Counted from the stretch's first letter, positions 1 to 12,530 are shown. The stretch is 64,000 nucleotides of DNA from Talpa occidentalis (GCF_014898055.3 NW_023601433.1:72151683-72215682); one strand, 5' to 3'. A program made the numbers and translations. Notes: generated from the letters alone by a model not told the origin.

Positions 1-63
1 TGGGGCATTTAGGTTGTTTTCATAGCTTAGCTATTGTAAATAGTGCTGCAATAAACATATGAG

Positions 64-303
64 GGTCTCCCTGGTGACGCAGTGGGTTGAGCGCTGTGCT
101 GTGGAGCTGTGCGCAGCCTCTGCAGTGCCGGTTCGATCCCCGCTGGCTGGCGAGAATCCCATATGGTATGGCAGACCTCTCCTGTTATGCCTGCTGCTCC
201 CCTCAGCAGTGTATTTCTGTTGTCTGCCTGTGCTGCTCCCTGCTCTGTCTCTGGTGAATCCTCTCACCCTCCCGCGCCTCTGGCCTGTACCCCAGCTCTT
301 GTA

Positions 304-352
<49 letters not shown>

Positions 353-354
353 AC
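64..354 (+). repeat. tRNA-derived SINE, AAAT-tailed
   Basis: Has A-box-like GACGCAGTGGGTTGAGCG and B-box GGTTCGATCCC near the 5' end, a tRNA-unrelated body and a long AAAT tail. The 11-bp duplication AAACATATGAG (53-63 and 355-365) brackets it. Belongs to the variant with CGAGAATCCCATATGG in the middle. Confidence 0.9.
310..352 (+). repeat. (AAAT)n microsatellite
   Basis: About ten AAAT units grown from the SINE tail. Confidence 0.9.
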
Positions 355-476
355 AAACATATGAGTGCAGGTTTCCTTTCAAATTAATGGTTTTGTGTCC
401 TTTGGGTAGATTCCTAGAAGTGGAATTGCTGCGTCATATAGTAGCTCTATTTTTAGTAATTGAATTCCTTTGTTTC

Positions 477-547
<71 letters not shown>

Positions 548-586
548 GAGATAGAGAGATAGATAGAGAGATAGAGAGATAGATTA
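477..586 (+). repeat. (GATA)n microsatellite
   Basis: Near-perfect GATA units to about 546, then interrupted by GAGA steps. Confidence 0.95.
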
Positions 587-789
587 TACATATTGATATA
601 ACTATATGATTTCAATACTTTTAAATTTATTGAGAAGTGTTTATGGCCTAGTCGATGATACATCTTAGAGAGGCTTCAAGGTGCACCTGATTATTTTGCT
701 GTTGTTTGGCAGAGTGGTTTTTACATGTTAGTTAGGTCACTTCAGTTGTTAGTATTGTTCTAATCTCTGTCCTTGCTGTCTTTAGGTCT

Positions 790-3600
790 AATTGTTCCAT
801 CAATTATTGATTCAGTTATTGAAGTCTTTAACTGTTGACTTAGCTATCCTTCTATCAATTTTTGCTTCATATGTTTTTGTTAACTACATAAATATTTATA
901 ATTGCTGTATCTTCCTCATAGATCAACCCTTTTATCACTATATGTCCCTCTTTTTCTTTAGTAATCATTTTTGGTTTTTTCAGAAGACAAAGTCTTTTCT
1001 TCTGATATTAGTGTAGTCACCCCTAGTCTCTTATATTTACTGTTTGCATGGTATGTCCTGTCCCATTTAATCTTTCCCTTTCAACTTGTCTTTGAATCTA
1101 AAGTGTTTTTTGTGTTGACAGTAGTATATAGTTGAATTTTTCTCAAACATTCAGGCTGATTGAGCCCCTGTAATTTTATCTGAGTATTTAATGCATTGAT
1201 ATTAATATGATTTACATATAAGATTTTACTATTGTTTTTCACTTTATCTTATGTCTTTCTTATTCCTGTTCCCCTTCATGTCTTTCTTTTGTACAAACTA
1301 GATATTTCCTAGTGGATGATTTAAAATCCCCCTCCCCAATTTTTAGTGGTGGTTCTAGAAATTATAATATGTATCTTAATTCATAACCTATTTCAGATTA
1401 TTACTCACTCAATTTAGGTAAATTAGAAGATAGTTGCTCCAATAAGGTTCTTCTTTTTATCTTAATGCTGTTGTTATATATTACATCACATACTTCTAAA
1501 CTGAACACTACAGCTTTATAATTTAATCTTTGGTCTTTAATTTGTTAAGAGACAATAAGAGAAAATAGATTTTTGCAATTGTTTATCTTTCCCTGTGCAT
1601 TTATCTTTTATAGTTCTCTATTTCTTCAAGGATTTGAATTATCTCTGGTGTCATTTCTTTCATCCGAAAGGACTTCCTTTAATATTTCTTATAAGAAAGC
1701 TCTGAAAGCGACAATTTCTCAGTCTTTATTTACCTGAGGGAGTCTTTAATTCACTTTCATTTTTGGCATTAGCTTTGCTGGATATAGAATTCTTGGTTTA
1801 CAGAAATCTTTGCTTTCAGTACTTATTCTCTGCAACCCTATTGCATTCTGATTTCCACTGTTTCTGTTGATAAGTCAGCCATTCCTGGTTTACATGTTTC
1901 CTTCTACATGATGAGTTATTTTCCCATGTTGCTTTCATGATTTTCTCTTTATGTTTGCCTGTAAATAGTTTGTCACAGATGTGTATTAGGTGATTCTCTC
2001 ATGTTTAAACACTTGGCATTCATGGAGCTTCTCAGATCTACAGATTAAAGCCTTAGTCAAATTTGGGGAATTTTATTCACACATTTTTTTTCCAGTCCCT
2101 TTTTTTCCTTTCCTTTTGGTACTTTCATTATACATTGTCAGTATAATTGGTGTTACCACATGTCAGGGAGGGTCTGTGGGGTCTTTTCATTTTGATTTCT
2201 GTTTTTCTCCATTCAAATTAAACAATTTTTATTGATCTACCTTCAAGTTTGCTGATACGTTCTGGATTTAGAGACTTTGTTTACCTTTATTACCATTTTT
2301 TATTATTATTACTTTTCTTACCATTACACCATAGGACCTCGTATTGCTGATACTTTCTTATGCTAGCTCAGATCTGCTGTTGAGCCCCTCTAGTGCTTTA
2401 CTATTCCAGTTATTGTATTTTTTAAAATGTAAAATTTTTGATTAGAGCTTTTAAAAAATTTCTACCTCTGCTGATATTTTATATTTGATGAGTTGTTATC
2501 ATTATACTGTCCTTTAATTCTTTAAGCATGGCTTCTGTTAATTTTCTAAACACATTTATTATAGCTGCCTGCAAGCGTTTGACTGTTATGTCCAACGTTT
2601 GAGTCCATAGAGGGTTTCTACTGATTGGGGTTTTTGTATTTTTGGCCCTAACTCTAAGTCTCACTCTTCAGTTTCTTTACATGTCTTTTAATTTTTTTTT
2701 GTTGGAAACATTTTAGATAATATATTGTATGTATTTACATATAAGTGTACATATTTGTACATAGATATTAATGTAAGTATCTGTGCATATATAAATGTAG
2801 ATAAGTATATAATCTCTGGATTCTGATCTTTTCACAATTATTTAATAACTCTCTGGCCTTGATTGAAACTGCTGGTGAAACTACTGATATCTCTGCTCAG
2901 CATTTATTCTTGGTTTTATTATAAAGCTTGGATTCTCAGGGTTGCCCCTATGTTAGCACAGCTTAGTGGTCAAATTGTAATCCAACACCTTGAATTTCTG
3001 AGGCTTTCACCTAACTGTTATGGAGCCCTACGTGGCTGGAAAACATATTCAACATTCAGACATTGTGTCCCAGCTTTTCTTTTTTGGCTTTTTCAAATCT
3101 TTTCTGCTAATGCCATGTCCTTATGTCTAAATAGTGATCTACGCATAGCTGGAAATCTCTCAGTCTTTCCTGTGTTCACATAAAGCCTTGGATGTGTGCT
3201 CAAACTTCCAGATTGCCAGGAATATGTGGGAGTTTATCGAGGCCCATGGGGACTATCCTATTCCCTTAACTGGCCAAATAACAGCCAGTTAAGTTTCTGG
3301 CTAGTCAATGGCCCTTTGCTTGTCCCAATAAGGTAACAGTCTTAGGCTAGTTGTGCCATTGACCTTCTCCATTTCTTTGCCGTTTAGATCACCATTGTTT
3401 CCAATAATAATACTGGTGGCTGATCTTCCTGCACTTTATTCCTTGTAAGCGAGCCTCTGCTGACAGCCAACCTGCTGGTTTCCGCAGATTGCCTCACTCT
3501 GGTAGGACTTTTACAATAACAGATCTTAGTGGAGGTCGGAAGAGCCCTAGTCAAGATTGCCGTAAGCTCCCACTTTTCTTAAGGCTCAATAGGTTTGTTC
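790..3600 (-). mobile_element. Old L1 (L1M-type), 5' half, antisense
   Basis: Contains hallmark antisense L1 phrases such as GGATATAGAATTCTTGG (1779), ATAAGTCAGCCATT and TGTTGAGCCCCTCTAGTG (2380). Heavily decayed, so the borders are approximate. Confidence 0.65.
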
Positions 3601-3769
3601 AAATAAGTGATTCTCAATTTATTGTATCTCCTTGTTTAATTTCCAGAATATTAAACTTGATTTTGAAAATTTTATCTTTTTTGAGGGGAGGAGGAGAGGA
3701 TTTATCAAACTCATGCTCTACTGTTCTGGAAGTCTTACTCTTATATGTTACTTTTGGCATCTCATTATA

Positions 3770-3850
3770 GGATTAGAGAGGAGGGCGTGACTTGTTCAAG
3801 GTCACACAACTAATAAAGTGTAAAGCTGAGCTGGATCCCAGCATCTGGGG
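3770..3850 (-). repeat. MIR fragment
   Basis: TTCAAGGTCACACAACTAATAAAG matches the antisense MIR core phrase. Confidence 0.6.
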
Positions 3851-3884
3851 GCAGAGAACAAGTTTCAAAAGTTGACCTCTGAGT

Positions 3885-4060
3885 TTGTATCTGCCTCCAT
3901 CACTTTTTAGCATGTGACCTTTGACAAATCATTCCATTGCACTGGACCCCATTTTCTTTCTTTGTAAAATGGGGATCAAATAGTAGCTGTTCTAGAGGTT
4001 TGAAAATTAGATGAATTATGCATAAAGTACTTAGAGCAGTGCTCAGACTCAAAAAATAAA
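3885..4060 (+). repeat. MIR
   Basis: Sense MIR wording: GCATGTGACCTTTGACAAAT, then TTTGTAAAATGGGGAT and AGAGCAGTGCTCAGA. Confidence 0.7.
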
Positions 4061-4384
4061 ATAGGAAACTGTCTCCTTGGCAGAAAATGACCAACATTTT
4101 TCTCACAAAGGTGGCGTTACTTGCTTGTAAGTTTAATTCTCAATTTTCTAGACAATTCAGATGGAATAGCTGATTCCATAAAAATGAGGGACAAGGAAGA
4201 TATTTCTTATGGTGACCTGGATTGTTGTTCTGTCTTCTACCAACTGACATCTACTGGCTTCTGGATAATGATTAGATTATGCAGAACCAAATGAAACCAC
4301 TGATTTGACAGAAACAAGTGATATTTCCATATGGTTCAATCTAAGAACAATATTAATGATGAAAATAATAATAGTAATTAACTC

Positions 4385-4505
4385 CAAATCATTTACAAAT
4401 TCCTTTTCACACATTCTCAATTATTTACCCAATATCTATACAGCCTAAGCAGGGAATATTGTCACCATTTTGCAGGTCAGGAAAATGAGGGTCGGAACCA
4501 TAGTT
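4385..4505 (-). repeat. MIR fragment
   Basis: ACCATTTTGCAGGTCAGGAA and preceding text resemble antisense MIR. Confidence 0.55.
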
Positions 4506-4819
4506 CAGTACCTGTAGCCCCCCCCATTCACTCTACCATTTGGACATAAGTTTTATTTTCTGACAAAGAAGGTTAACAGCACAGGACATCTTTATTAAGC
4601 TTGCTATTCTTGGCTACACAGACATCTAGAGGACTATAAAACAAACAGATGAAAAAAAATCCTCAACTATTGAGGTAGTTGGGAACATATTGTGACAGTG
4701 TCTGGGGTATACCTAAGAAACAGAAGCCTAAGTCCACATTCTGCTGCAGTGCTCCTGAGTGTTGACCAGAACAAAGCTGGCTAGGACCAGCTTAGAAAAA
4801 TAAGGACTAGCTTATAATG

Positions 4820-5030
4820 CGTAGTGTGTGTTACCATATGCCAGGTCTACGTGAAGCCCTCCACACACCCAGCCGCAGAATATTCTGAAATAGGTACTAG
4901 TATCCACCATGCCCATTTTTTTTTTTTCTGCAGAGGAGTCTATGGTTGGCTCCAAGTGAAATGCTTGTCCAAGGTCATACAGTTTAAAGTGGTGAAGGCA
5001 GGATCTCAACCCAAGTGGTTCTAAGTCCAG
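4820..5030 (-). repeat. MIR, interrupted by a T run
   Basis: CATATGCCAGGTC at the start and TTGTCCAAGGTCATACAG near 4965 match the antisense MIR ends and core. Confidence 0.6.
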
Positions 5031-5844
5031 ATCCAGATTTTAGCACCCCCCTCCCCAACATTGACTTTGGGTATTAACTCCAAGGTAGACCTAGAAAAAT
5101 TGCATTGACTGTTCGTTTCATTTATTTTTCATCTATCCATCCATCTTATTTCCAGTCAATTTTTATTTTGTTTTCGTCTTGTGCAGAGAGAAAAGATGTT
5201 GTAGTTTGGATATATTGGTTTTATATATTCTGCTGCCTACAACTCCCCTGTAACATTTTTGTCTAAAATGTAATAAGTGAAACCACTGAATTTTTGGAGG
5301 GACGTTATGGAATGTTCTTCTAGGAGGTCAGAGGAGGAAACTTACTCCCAGATTATAGTCTTGGACTAGACTTTTAATAAGCACTTTTTTGGACATCTTA
5401 GAAACTTTTCTGTGATTCCGATGACCCATGGAATTGAAACTCATCTACTAGATTTCTTCAGTCTCATAATACCTTTTTGCCTCTTGAGTTTTGCAATTAC
5501 TTTTGTGACAGGTTTTTTTTTTTTCTTTTCTGCAAATAGACTTTGTGATTCTCAGTGAATGGAAGGTCCATGAGGGGTGGTATGGGGGTGGAGTGGGAAG
5601 GGAATTGGCAGTCACATAGGAACCAGGCGTGACCTGTGTTTATCTGAGGGTACAGCTCTCCAGCAGGGTTTTTCAGAGCCTGCAGGACAGTTTGACAAGA
5701 GGAAAATTCCATTCAACATCTGGTGATTTGACCTACGCTGCATTCAAGCTTGTCTTTGAGTGAGTTTGTTTCTCCTTTATGGGGCTGCCTTTCTCCCTCT
5801 TACACTTCCCCTCTTGCTAGATCTCTCTTGTGTAGGTGGTCACT

Positions 5845-5960
5845 CATGCAGCCATCATATTTATTGAGCTCTTACTGTATGCACAGAACAGTAGCAGGTA
5901 CAATGGAGGACTAAGAGCTGTATTATATAAAGGCCCTCCCTCATAATCCATGTCAGATGC
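5845..5960 (-). repeat. L2 3' end fragment
   Basis: CATATTTATTGAGCTCTTACTG is the antisense L2 terminus, followed by the CAATGGAGGACTAAGAG segment. Confidence 0.6.
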
Positions 5961-6239
5961 ACAAGGTTTATGGCCATGTCATTTATTCAGCAAATATTTG
6001 TGAGAGAGAGACAGTCACTGGCAAGCAAAGTGAGAGGGTGGGGTGTTGAGGAAACTGTCACCGGAGACTTTAGTGACACATTGGGTGAATATTCCAGAGT
6101 CCTGGGGTCCTTGGGAGCCATGCCAGGCCTGCAGAGCAGTTCAGGAGATAGATGCCTGGCTCTACTCATGCAACCTTAGAACCTTGGAGAAATGCCTTCA
6201 TTATGCTGTTTTTTTGCTAATTGCAAGACATCCATAACA

Positions 6240-6735
6240 CGGACTCTGCAACTTCCACCATTTTTGATATGCGGTTCCACTGAAGCATGCAGCAAGCATA
6301 CCTGCGATGCCGGGCCACGCTCTCACCATCCGTCTCCGGCGCTATGTACCTTGCAGAATGGAAGCTCTGAGCCATTAAACACTGACTCTGCATCCCCTTT
6401 GCCTGGTTCCTGGCTACCCCCATTCTATTTTCGGCCTCTATGAATTTGACTCTATTAGGTGCCTGAATAAATGGAAGCATACAGTTGTCATCCTTTTGTC
6501 ATCGGCTGATTCTGCAGCGTTCACTATGTGGCAGCGTGTCTCAGAATTTCATCCCCTTTTGAAGCTAAACACATTCTGTTGAGTGTGTCTGCACGTACCT
6601 AGCCATTCTTCTATTGCTGGGCACTGGGTTTGCTTCTACCTTTTGGCTGCTTTGGGTGAATAATGCAACCGTGGGTGCCAGGTGCACAGTGTCCATCAGG
6701 TCCCTGTTCTTACTTCTCTCGGGTCGGAGCCAGCA
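6240..6735 (-). mobile_element. Old L1 fragment
   Basis: GAATTTGACTCTATTAGGTG and GGGCACTGGGTTTGCTTCTA match the antisense wording of L1M elements; decayed. Confidence 0.65.
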
Positions 6736-6754
6736 CAGTTTTCCACAGTAGACA

Positions 6755-6903
6755 CATTCTTCATCTCATTTTGTGCCTTTGGTTTTCTCCTCTATAAAAT
6801 GGGCATGGTAGTACGAGGACCCCCTTAGGGTGGCTATGGGAATGAAAGGAGATGGTGTCTGTGACCGTCCTAGCAGAGCGGGTGACACACAGTAGGGGCT
6901 CCA
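6755..6903 (+). repeat. MIR, 3' part
   Basis: TCCTCTATAAAATGGGCATG and GACACACAGTAGGGGCTC fit the MIR 3' half. Confidence 0.65.
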
Positions 6904-7088
6904 TGTGTGCCGCCCTTCCCCACTCACCGGGGTGAGGTCGAGCTCCGTGCGCCACAGCTCACAGACGCTTGGGCTCGGCCCTCCTCCTCTCTCGATGCAG
7001 CCTTCCCCCATCCTACCAGCCTGACTGCCCACTTTGAGAGTCTCCTGCCTTTCTCTGTCTTCACCTCTAATGTCTCTCTTCTCCCCAG

Positions 7089-7154
7089 GCTGTGGAGGAG
7101 CTCCTGCAGACCCTAAATTTGGAGAAGGCAGCAGTGGCTGTGGGGCACAGTCAG
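7089..7154 (+). CDS. MYO18B: MYO18B exon A: converter segment
   Basis: Encodes 22 residues, AVEELLQTLN to VAVGHSQ, phase 0 on both sides. The acceptor is CTCCCCAG and the donor CAG|GTGAGT. The LLxxLxLE...VGHSQ pattern, continuing into VFLKAG of exon B, is the end of the myosin converter, where most myosins read LLxxLxLD...G.TKVFF.AG. This subdomain transmits motor movement to the lever arm. At 66 nt it is the shortest exon here. The upstream motor exons are outside the window, so the reading frame is set by continuity with exon B rather than by a start codon. Confidence 0.9.
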
Positions 7155-8639
7155 GTGAGTAGAACTTTCTTAGAACATTCTGCCCAATCACAGCAGGGAC
7201 TCTGAGAGACGAGATTCTTGTTCTACCTCAATTGATCATTACTTCTGTGTGTCTCCTTTTCACCAAGCCCAAAACAAGGCTGATGGTTTTTCTGCCCTGT
7301 TACAAGGTTGTGAGGATGAAATGTTACAATGTGGAGGAAATAACATTGGGAAATAACATTTATTACACTCCCAGGGGCCCTGAGGTCTGGAAGAGTTAAC
7401 AGCTGGGACTTCCGTGTGCCTCTCCTTTTTTCTGAGCCTTGGAAAGAGCCGCCATAAAATTTGGGAGGAAACGCTCATCTTCCCTCAGGCCTTGTAACTT
7501 TTGCTTTGCAATCAACTGTAACACAACTCTAGTCCTAGCTGATTAGCAGCAGTAACTGAAAAGAGAGGGCTTGAAGGGAAGGCATACTGTTTTAGAGTTG
7601 AGAGAAATAGCTTGTTACAAACTGCTGTTGAGCCAAAAGCTCTTCCAAAAATGTTTACTTGTTTAGGGAAAATTCCACAGAGCCTTCATATGCTCAGATA
7701 GCCTATAAATATTCAGGAAGGGAAACACAATATTTAGGCCTTTCTAAACTGGCCAGGGGACTCCCATCCTTCATCATTGTGGAAGGCCTGTTAACTATCT
7801 CCTGGAACAAATATTCCGTGGATTGCATTCTATTTTGAGAAGTGAGGTACAGAGATTGTCACCTCAAAGACCAGGTGGTGGACAGGGGAGAAAGATGAAG
7901 TTTAGAAACACAAAGTGAAGAGAGAATAGCCAAGAGAGAAACATGACTCCACATGGCTCCTCAGTTATCTGCTGACTGAATTATGTCACACAATAAACCT
8001 TTGTCCATCACCTCCCTCGCGCAGGTGCTATGTGAGGAGCTGGAGAAGGGCCCCGGTCCCCAGAAGTCCACTCCTCACTATTGGTGCTTCTTACAGTCCT
8101 CAGCAGCCTGCCTCATCCCTCTCTCTCCTTGGAGAGCTCACAGTCGCTCGCACCAGATATTGCCCCGTAGCACAACATCTCACCCCATGCCCCTCCCGCT
8201 TCTGCTAAAGCGTGAGGTTGAAGCAGTTAGTCTGCTGTGGTCTCAATTGACTGATCCTGCTGGGAGTGGGCAGATATCGAAAACTTGCAGACCATTTCAG
8301 TAAAGGAAATAAACCAGTTGATTACTGGGTTTCCACCATGGAGTGGAGTGCTAAGGGCAACTCCATGCCATGTGTTGCTCCTTTTCTCTCACAATCTCCT
8401 TTGAGATAATGAGAATAACCCTTCCTTCCAGATGGGGAGGCTGTCCCTCTGGAAGTAAGCCCCCTTTCAAGGTCCTTTAGGTACCTGGGGGCATAGGTAC
8501 AGCCCCTGAAAACCTGTATTGATCCAAATCCCAGGTTCATTTCAATACACTGTGGGCTCCTGTGTCACACTTCTGACACAGGACTTTATTGCCCTGAGTC
8601 AGTCGAACTGTTCACCTCCAAGAACTTCATCCTGCTTGA

Positions 8640-8835
8640 CCAGCCATTCTCAAAGTGTGGCCCCTGGATCAGCAGCATCACTATCACCTGAGAGCTTGCT
8701 AGAAATGCAGATTCTCAGGTGTGACCCCAGACCTAATGAATCAGAAACTGGGGGTGGGACCCAGTTGCCTGGATTACACCAGATCCTCGAGGGGATTCTA
8801 GTGCATGTGCCAGTGTGTGAGCCCTGGTCTAGTCA
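8640..8835 (+). mobile_element. MER5A-like hAT fossil
   Basis: CCATTCTCAAAGTGTGGCCC, ATCACCTGAGAGCTTGCTAG and GAATCAGAAACTGGGGGTGG are MER5A wording. Nearly full length. Confidence 0.8.
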
Positions 8836-9184
8836 CTCAGCTATGTCATGAGTACAAAAATCAGTCCCAATGAGCCCAGCAGCTACTGCAGAAGAAAGAA
8901 CAGAAGATTCGCCACTACGTATACTCCCTTTACAGTGGCGAGGGCAAGGAGTCTGTAAGCCAGATCACCACAATAATAAAACAGCATCATTATTGAATAA
9001 TATTGTATTCACTAGGAGACTGTTAAGTGCAAGTCAAGGTCCCTATATCCTTCTGTAAGCCAGCTAGACGGTAGACTGAGATCTTTCAGAGCAGATGCAA
9101 CTCTTCTGCCTTGCAGGATGGGGCACTGAATATGTGGGAAGCTATGAAGTGGAGAACATTCAGGCTTTCTCTTCCTAACTGTTT

Positions 9185-9290
9185 GAATCTGGAGTGACTG
9201 ATTTTACCTCTCTGAGCCTCACTCCTCTCATCTGTAAAATGGATGTGGGACATCATGCCAAGCTGGCTGTGGGAATCAGTCAATTTCCAT
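9185..9290 (+). repeat. MIR fragment
   Basis: TTACCTCTCTGAGCCTCACT, then CATCTGTAAAATGGATG. Confidence 0.6.
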
Positions 9291-10329
9291 TTAACAGGGT
9301 TTGGCTGTCATGACATATTGAATGCATTTGTCAGCAGGGGCAAGATGCTTATCAAATGAACAACATTTTAATGCTTAAAGAGCTAAACTCCTCTAGTCTG
9401 GAAAATTACTACAAGAAGCTAATTTCTCAGCAGTACCAGACATAGGAGCTATTGCCCTGTCAGATTTTTAAAACTTGGCCTTCAGCATTTTTAGAGGGAA
9501 AACAGCTTGCATCGTGGTGGCCCCCGCAGATTCCTTAAAGATGGGGATGTCTGGATGTTATACTCTGTTTGGGCCTGATAAGCAGCTAGACCTGTGAAAG
9601 GCGAATAATTTAGATTTTTCTTTGTGATTCTGAGCCCTGGTGCCTTATCAAGGCCTGTGCCCAGGGCCGTGACATTTATGAAAAAGGTGGGATTCCACAT
9701 GCACTTAGCCTCCTGGTTGGCAATGTGCTCTTAAAAGGAGAAAAAAAAAATCAAGATAAGATTCTGCAGAGGCGATGACTTATTCCCATTCTGTGTATGG
9801 TCGTTTCCAATTATCTTTTTAATGAAAGCTTCATACTTAATCAATAGTGGTTTTGGCAGCACCCGCCGCCTTTTGTAATATACGAACTAGTGCTGTCATC
9901 ACTTTGATCATTGATTTCTTTTTTTAATAGCAGCTTTTGGGACTCACTAGCTTGTGAAATTAATACAGTCATTATTGAGGCAATCTGATAGGTAATGAGT
10001 CAATCGTGTCTTTATTTCAATGAGGCTAATTGTCTTGGTGGCCCTGGCAGTTAGGAAGTGTTCTCTAAAGCAATGGAAGGTTGCAAAACCGAGTTAGCAC
10101 CGATTGGGTGTGCTAATTTTCATTTTCCCATTGAGAAAGGGTTTACTGTGGGACTGGGGGGCGCGGATTGCCATTACAGAAAATAGATTTAGGAGGATGG
10201 AGAATCGATTGACATCCTTTGTTCGACCTCGAATCAGATTGCAATTCAGCCTCAAATTTCAGGTGTGCTGGGTCCTAATGAATGAGAAAACGAAGCCTGT
10301 GTTGACAGTGAGAACAGGTGCAGAGAATG

Positions 10330-10450
10330 AACTAGACTTTGGATTTAAGTTTTAGCTTTGCTAGTCATCAACAACATGACCTTGAGTCCAATACATGACC
10401 TCCCTGAGCTACTTGATTCCCTGGAGGGTTACCTTGAGTATTAGTATGAG
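10330..10450 (+). repeat. MIR-like fragment
   Basis: Weak match: AACATGACCTTGAGTCCAAT then CCTCCCTGAGCTACTTG. Confidence 0.45.
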
Positions 10451-11399
10451 ACATGGGAGAAAAGTCTTCGAAAAATGCAGATGTCATGCAGATGTTAATG
10501 ATGTTCAGTGAGAATTGTCTTCTTGTCTGGAGTCAGATGGAGGGAAGTAAATCCTACTACTGCCACTTGCTAGTGGAGGATCATGGGGGAAATGCCCTTT
10601 TTAACTGTACGTTTCCCTCCATAAATGGGATCACAATGAGTACCATATAGACTTATACTTGTCTATTGATTTGCCTGCCTATCAAATAACTAGAACACAG
10701 TAAAGTCTCCCAAAAATGTTGCACCTTAATTGATATTACTTGATGATATCACTATGATACAGCTGTCATGTGTTCCAGAGAAACCCAACATCTTTGCGGC
10801 CATAAGCCACATCTGGAAAAGAAATTCTCAGGACTGTGGATAGAAATCAGCAGCATCGGGGACATCTGAAAAGTCACCCACCTCCTGTCAGTGCTCAGAT
10901 GCCACCATTAAAGTATCTTTCCTTAGATGAGGTGAGAAAATGCTGCACCAAAATTGTCCTACTAGCGGCTGGAGCAGACCTGGCCCCAAAGTGTCAGGCT
11001 CGCTTGGAAAATCCTTTCCCTGCAGTTGATTCGAAGGCAGCCCTGCGGGGTGCCAAGGAGGCATTGATCACTTTGCTGCAGAGCCCTTCATCCATTATTG
11101 ATGAGCTACAGCCTGGAAACTGTGGACCACACATTGTTTCCTGCTACATGCCTCAGCACCCTCTCTGGGAGGCACAAGCCTGGCCCCATCCACTCCTTCG
11201 TCACATTCTCTGCCCTTCCTTTAAGGCAGGACTGAGGTGTTTTCCAGGTCCCCTTTCTCTCAGATTGTCAGTGACTCTTTCCAAAGAATGCATGTCCCCA
11301 GGCCCAAGACCAAACCCACAGATCTGACCTCTCTGGGGCAAGGCCAGGGAACCTGTCTTTGCCACCCTCTCTGACACAGAGAGACATTTCAGCAGGTGT

Positions 11400-11560
11400 G
11401 TCTAGCAGTCATTCTCAAACTGATGTGTGCCTGAGGTTCCTGGGATCATATTAAAATGTCGGTTCTGATTTAGCAGAATACTGTGGGGGGACACAGTATT
11501 GCATTTCTACCAAGCCTCCATATGGTGCTGATGCTGCTGGTGCATGGACCCTAGAAAAAG
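11400..11560 (+). mobile_element. MER5A-like hAT fossil
   Basis: GCAGTCATTCTCAAACTGAT and GGTTCCTGGGATCATATTAA resemble a diverged MER5A. Confidence 0.6.
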
Positions 11561-11723
11561 GGAAAGAGGAGCCATCGTGAGACACTTTCGACCCTTAGTG
11601 AAGGGCAGCTGTGGGCAGATATTTCAGTGGATGCAAGAGAACTAGGCCCTGAGTGGCCATTGCTCCTATCACAGATAGTGATTCACCTTCGTGGAAGTCA
11701 CCTTCAGCTTTCTCTCCTTGCAG

Positions 11724-11852
11724 GTGTTCCTCAAAGCGGGAGTGGTCTCCAGACTTGAGAAGCAGAGAGAGAAGCTGGCGTCTCACAGCATCATTTTCTT
11801 CCAGGCGGCCTGCAAGGGCTTTCTGTCTCGCCAGGAGTTCAAGAAGCTGAAG
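11724..11852 (+). CDS. MYO18B: MYO18B exon B: lever arm and IQ-like motif
   Basis: Encodes 43 residues, [14 protein letters not shown] to SRQEFKKLK, phase 0/0. The acceptor is CCTTGCAG and the donor [21 protein letters not shown] is the conserved junction of converter and lever helix. [17 protein letters not shown] follows the IQ consensus IQxxxRGxxxR with F for I and K for R, so it is a degenerate light-chain/calmodulin site. Class XVIII myosins have a short neck of this kind. The exon joins exon A in frame and continues with IRRLATQ of exon C. Confidence 0.95.
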
Positions 11853-12429
11853 GTATGGAGGCCCGTGTGCCTGCAGAACCCGGCAGAGGCAGGAGGTCCT
11901 GGATGAGGGGCTGCAGTCCCAAGCTTCTCACACTCACTTGTGCGCGAATCCCCAGTGCGATACTGTTACTGTGCAGAGTCAAATCCAGTGAATCTGGAGT
12001 GAGCACAGGGTCTGCCTGTCTCCCATGAGGATGCAAGTGCTGCTACCTCACAGACCCACCCTGAGCAGTGAGATTTTAAGCAACACTATGCAAGAAATCA
12101 TGACTGTTTTTTGGACGTGGACAACAAGTCACCCACGATGCCCACTACCTAGATAGCCACAAGGTTGTCCAAGCCCTCTGGGTTGGTCCATGTTGTCAGC
12201 CTATACATTCTCTGGAGAACTTGACTTTCAGGGGTCACCAGACAGGGCATGTGCAGGCCTCAGTCCTGAGAGCTTTGGGATCAAAGGACAAGTTCAGAGT
12301 GTAGAGTAATGAACCACCCTGGGCCACCGTCTTTAGAAATCTCAGAGGCTGAGTGTCCTTTGAGTCTGCACAGTGTTGGGAAGGCAACAGGGCTTGGAGA
12401 CAATGTCCAAATCCCACCCTCCTGCTTAG

Positions 12430-12530
12430 CAGCTGGCTGAAGGTAAGATGAGCTAATGTACACACACTACAGTACATGGCACATAGTAATAGCTCAATAA
12501 ATGCTACCTGCTATGATGTTAATACTGTTA
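12430..12530 (+). repeat. MIR 3' end
   Basis: GGCACATAGTAATAGCTCAA followed by TAAATGCTACC is the MIR 3' terminus. Confidence 0.65.

Larger units (their letters stand above)
1..470 (-). mobile_element. L1 ORF2-region fragment split by a SINE
   Basis: Bases 1-63 and 365-470 match the antisense L1 sequence at 32783-32940 almost word for word (for example GCTGCAATAAACATA and CCTTTGGGTAGAT). The SINE at 64-354 interrupts it. Confidence 0.85.
1..7088 (+). other. MYO18B intron, 3' part (upstream of exon A)
   Basis: No exon is seen. The stretch is mostly repeats: L1 remnants (1-470, 790-3600, 6240-6735), a SINE (64-354), a GATA array, MIR copies (3770-3850, 3885-4060, 4385-4505, 4820-5030, 6755-6903) and an L2 fragment (5845-5960). 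About 5050-5840 and 5960-6240 look repeat-poor and carry no recognisable motif. The polypyrimidine tract and CCCCAG acceptor before exon A lie at about 7045-7088. Confidence 0.8.
7155..11723 (+). other. MYO18B intron A-B (4.6 kb)
   Basis: Non-coding. It holds two MER5A-like fossils (8640-8835, 11400-11560) and MIR-like fragments (9185-9290, 10330-10450). The stretch 7155-8640 shows no repeat I recognise. A repeat-poor, homeobox-motif-rich block spans about 9735-10290. The 163-codon open frame at 10836-11327 has no splice sites or family resemblance that I can see. Confidence 0.75.

Noticed and set aside
477..586. GATA array as regulatory element
   Set aside because: Simple microsatellite; no evidence for a regulatory role.
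10836..11327. 163-codon open frame on the + strand between exons A and B
   Set aside because: No splice signals at useful positions, no recognisable motif and no codon pattern; a chance frame in an intron.
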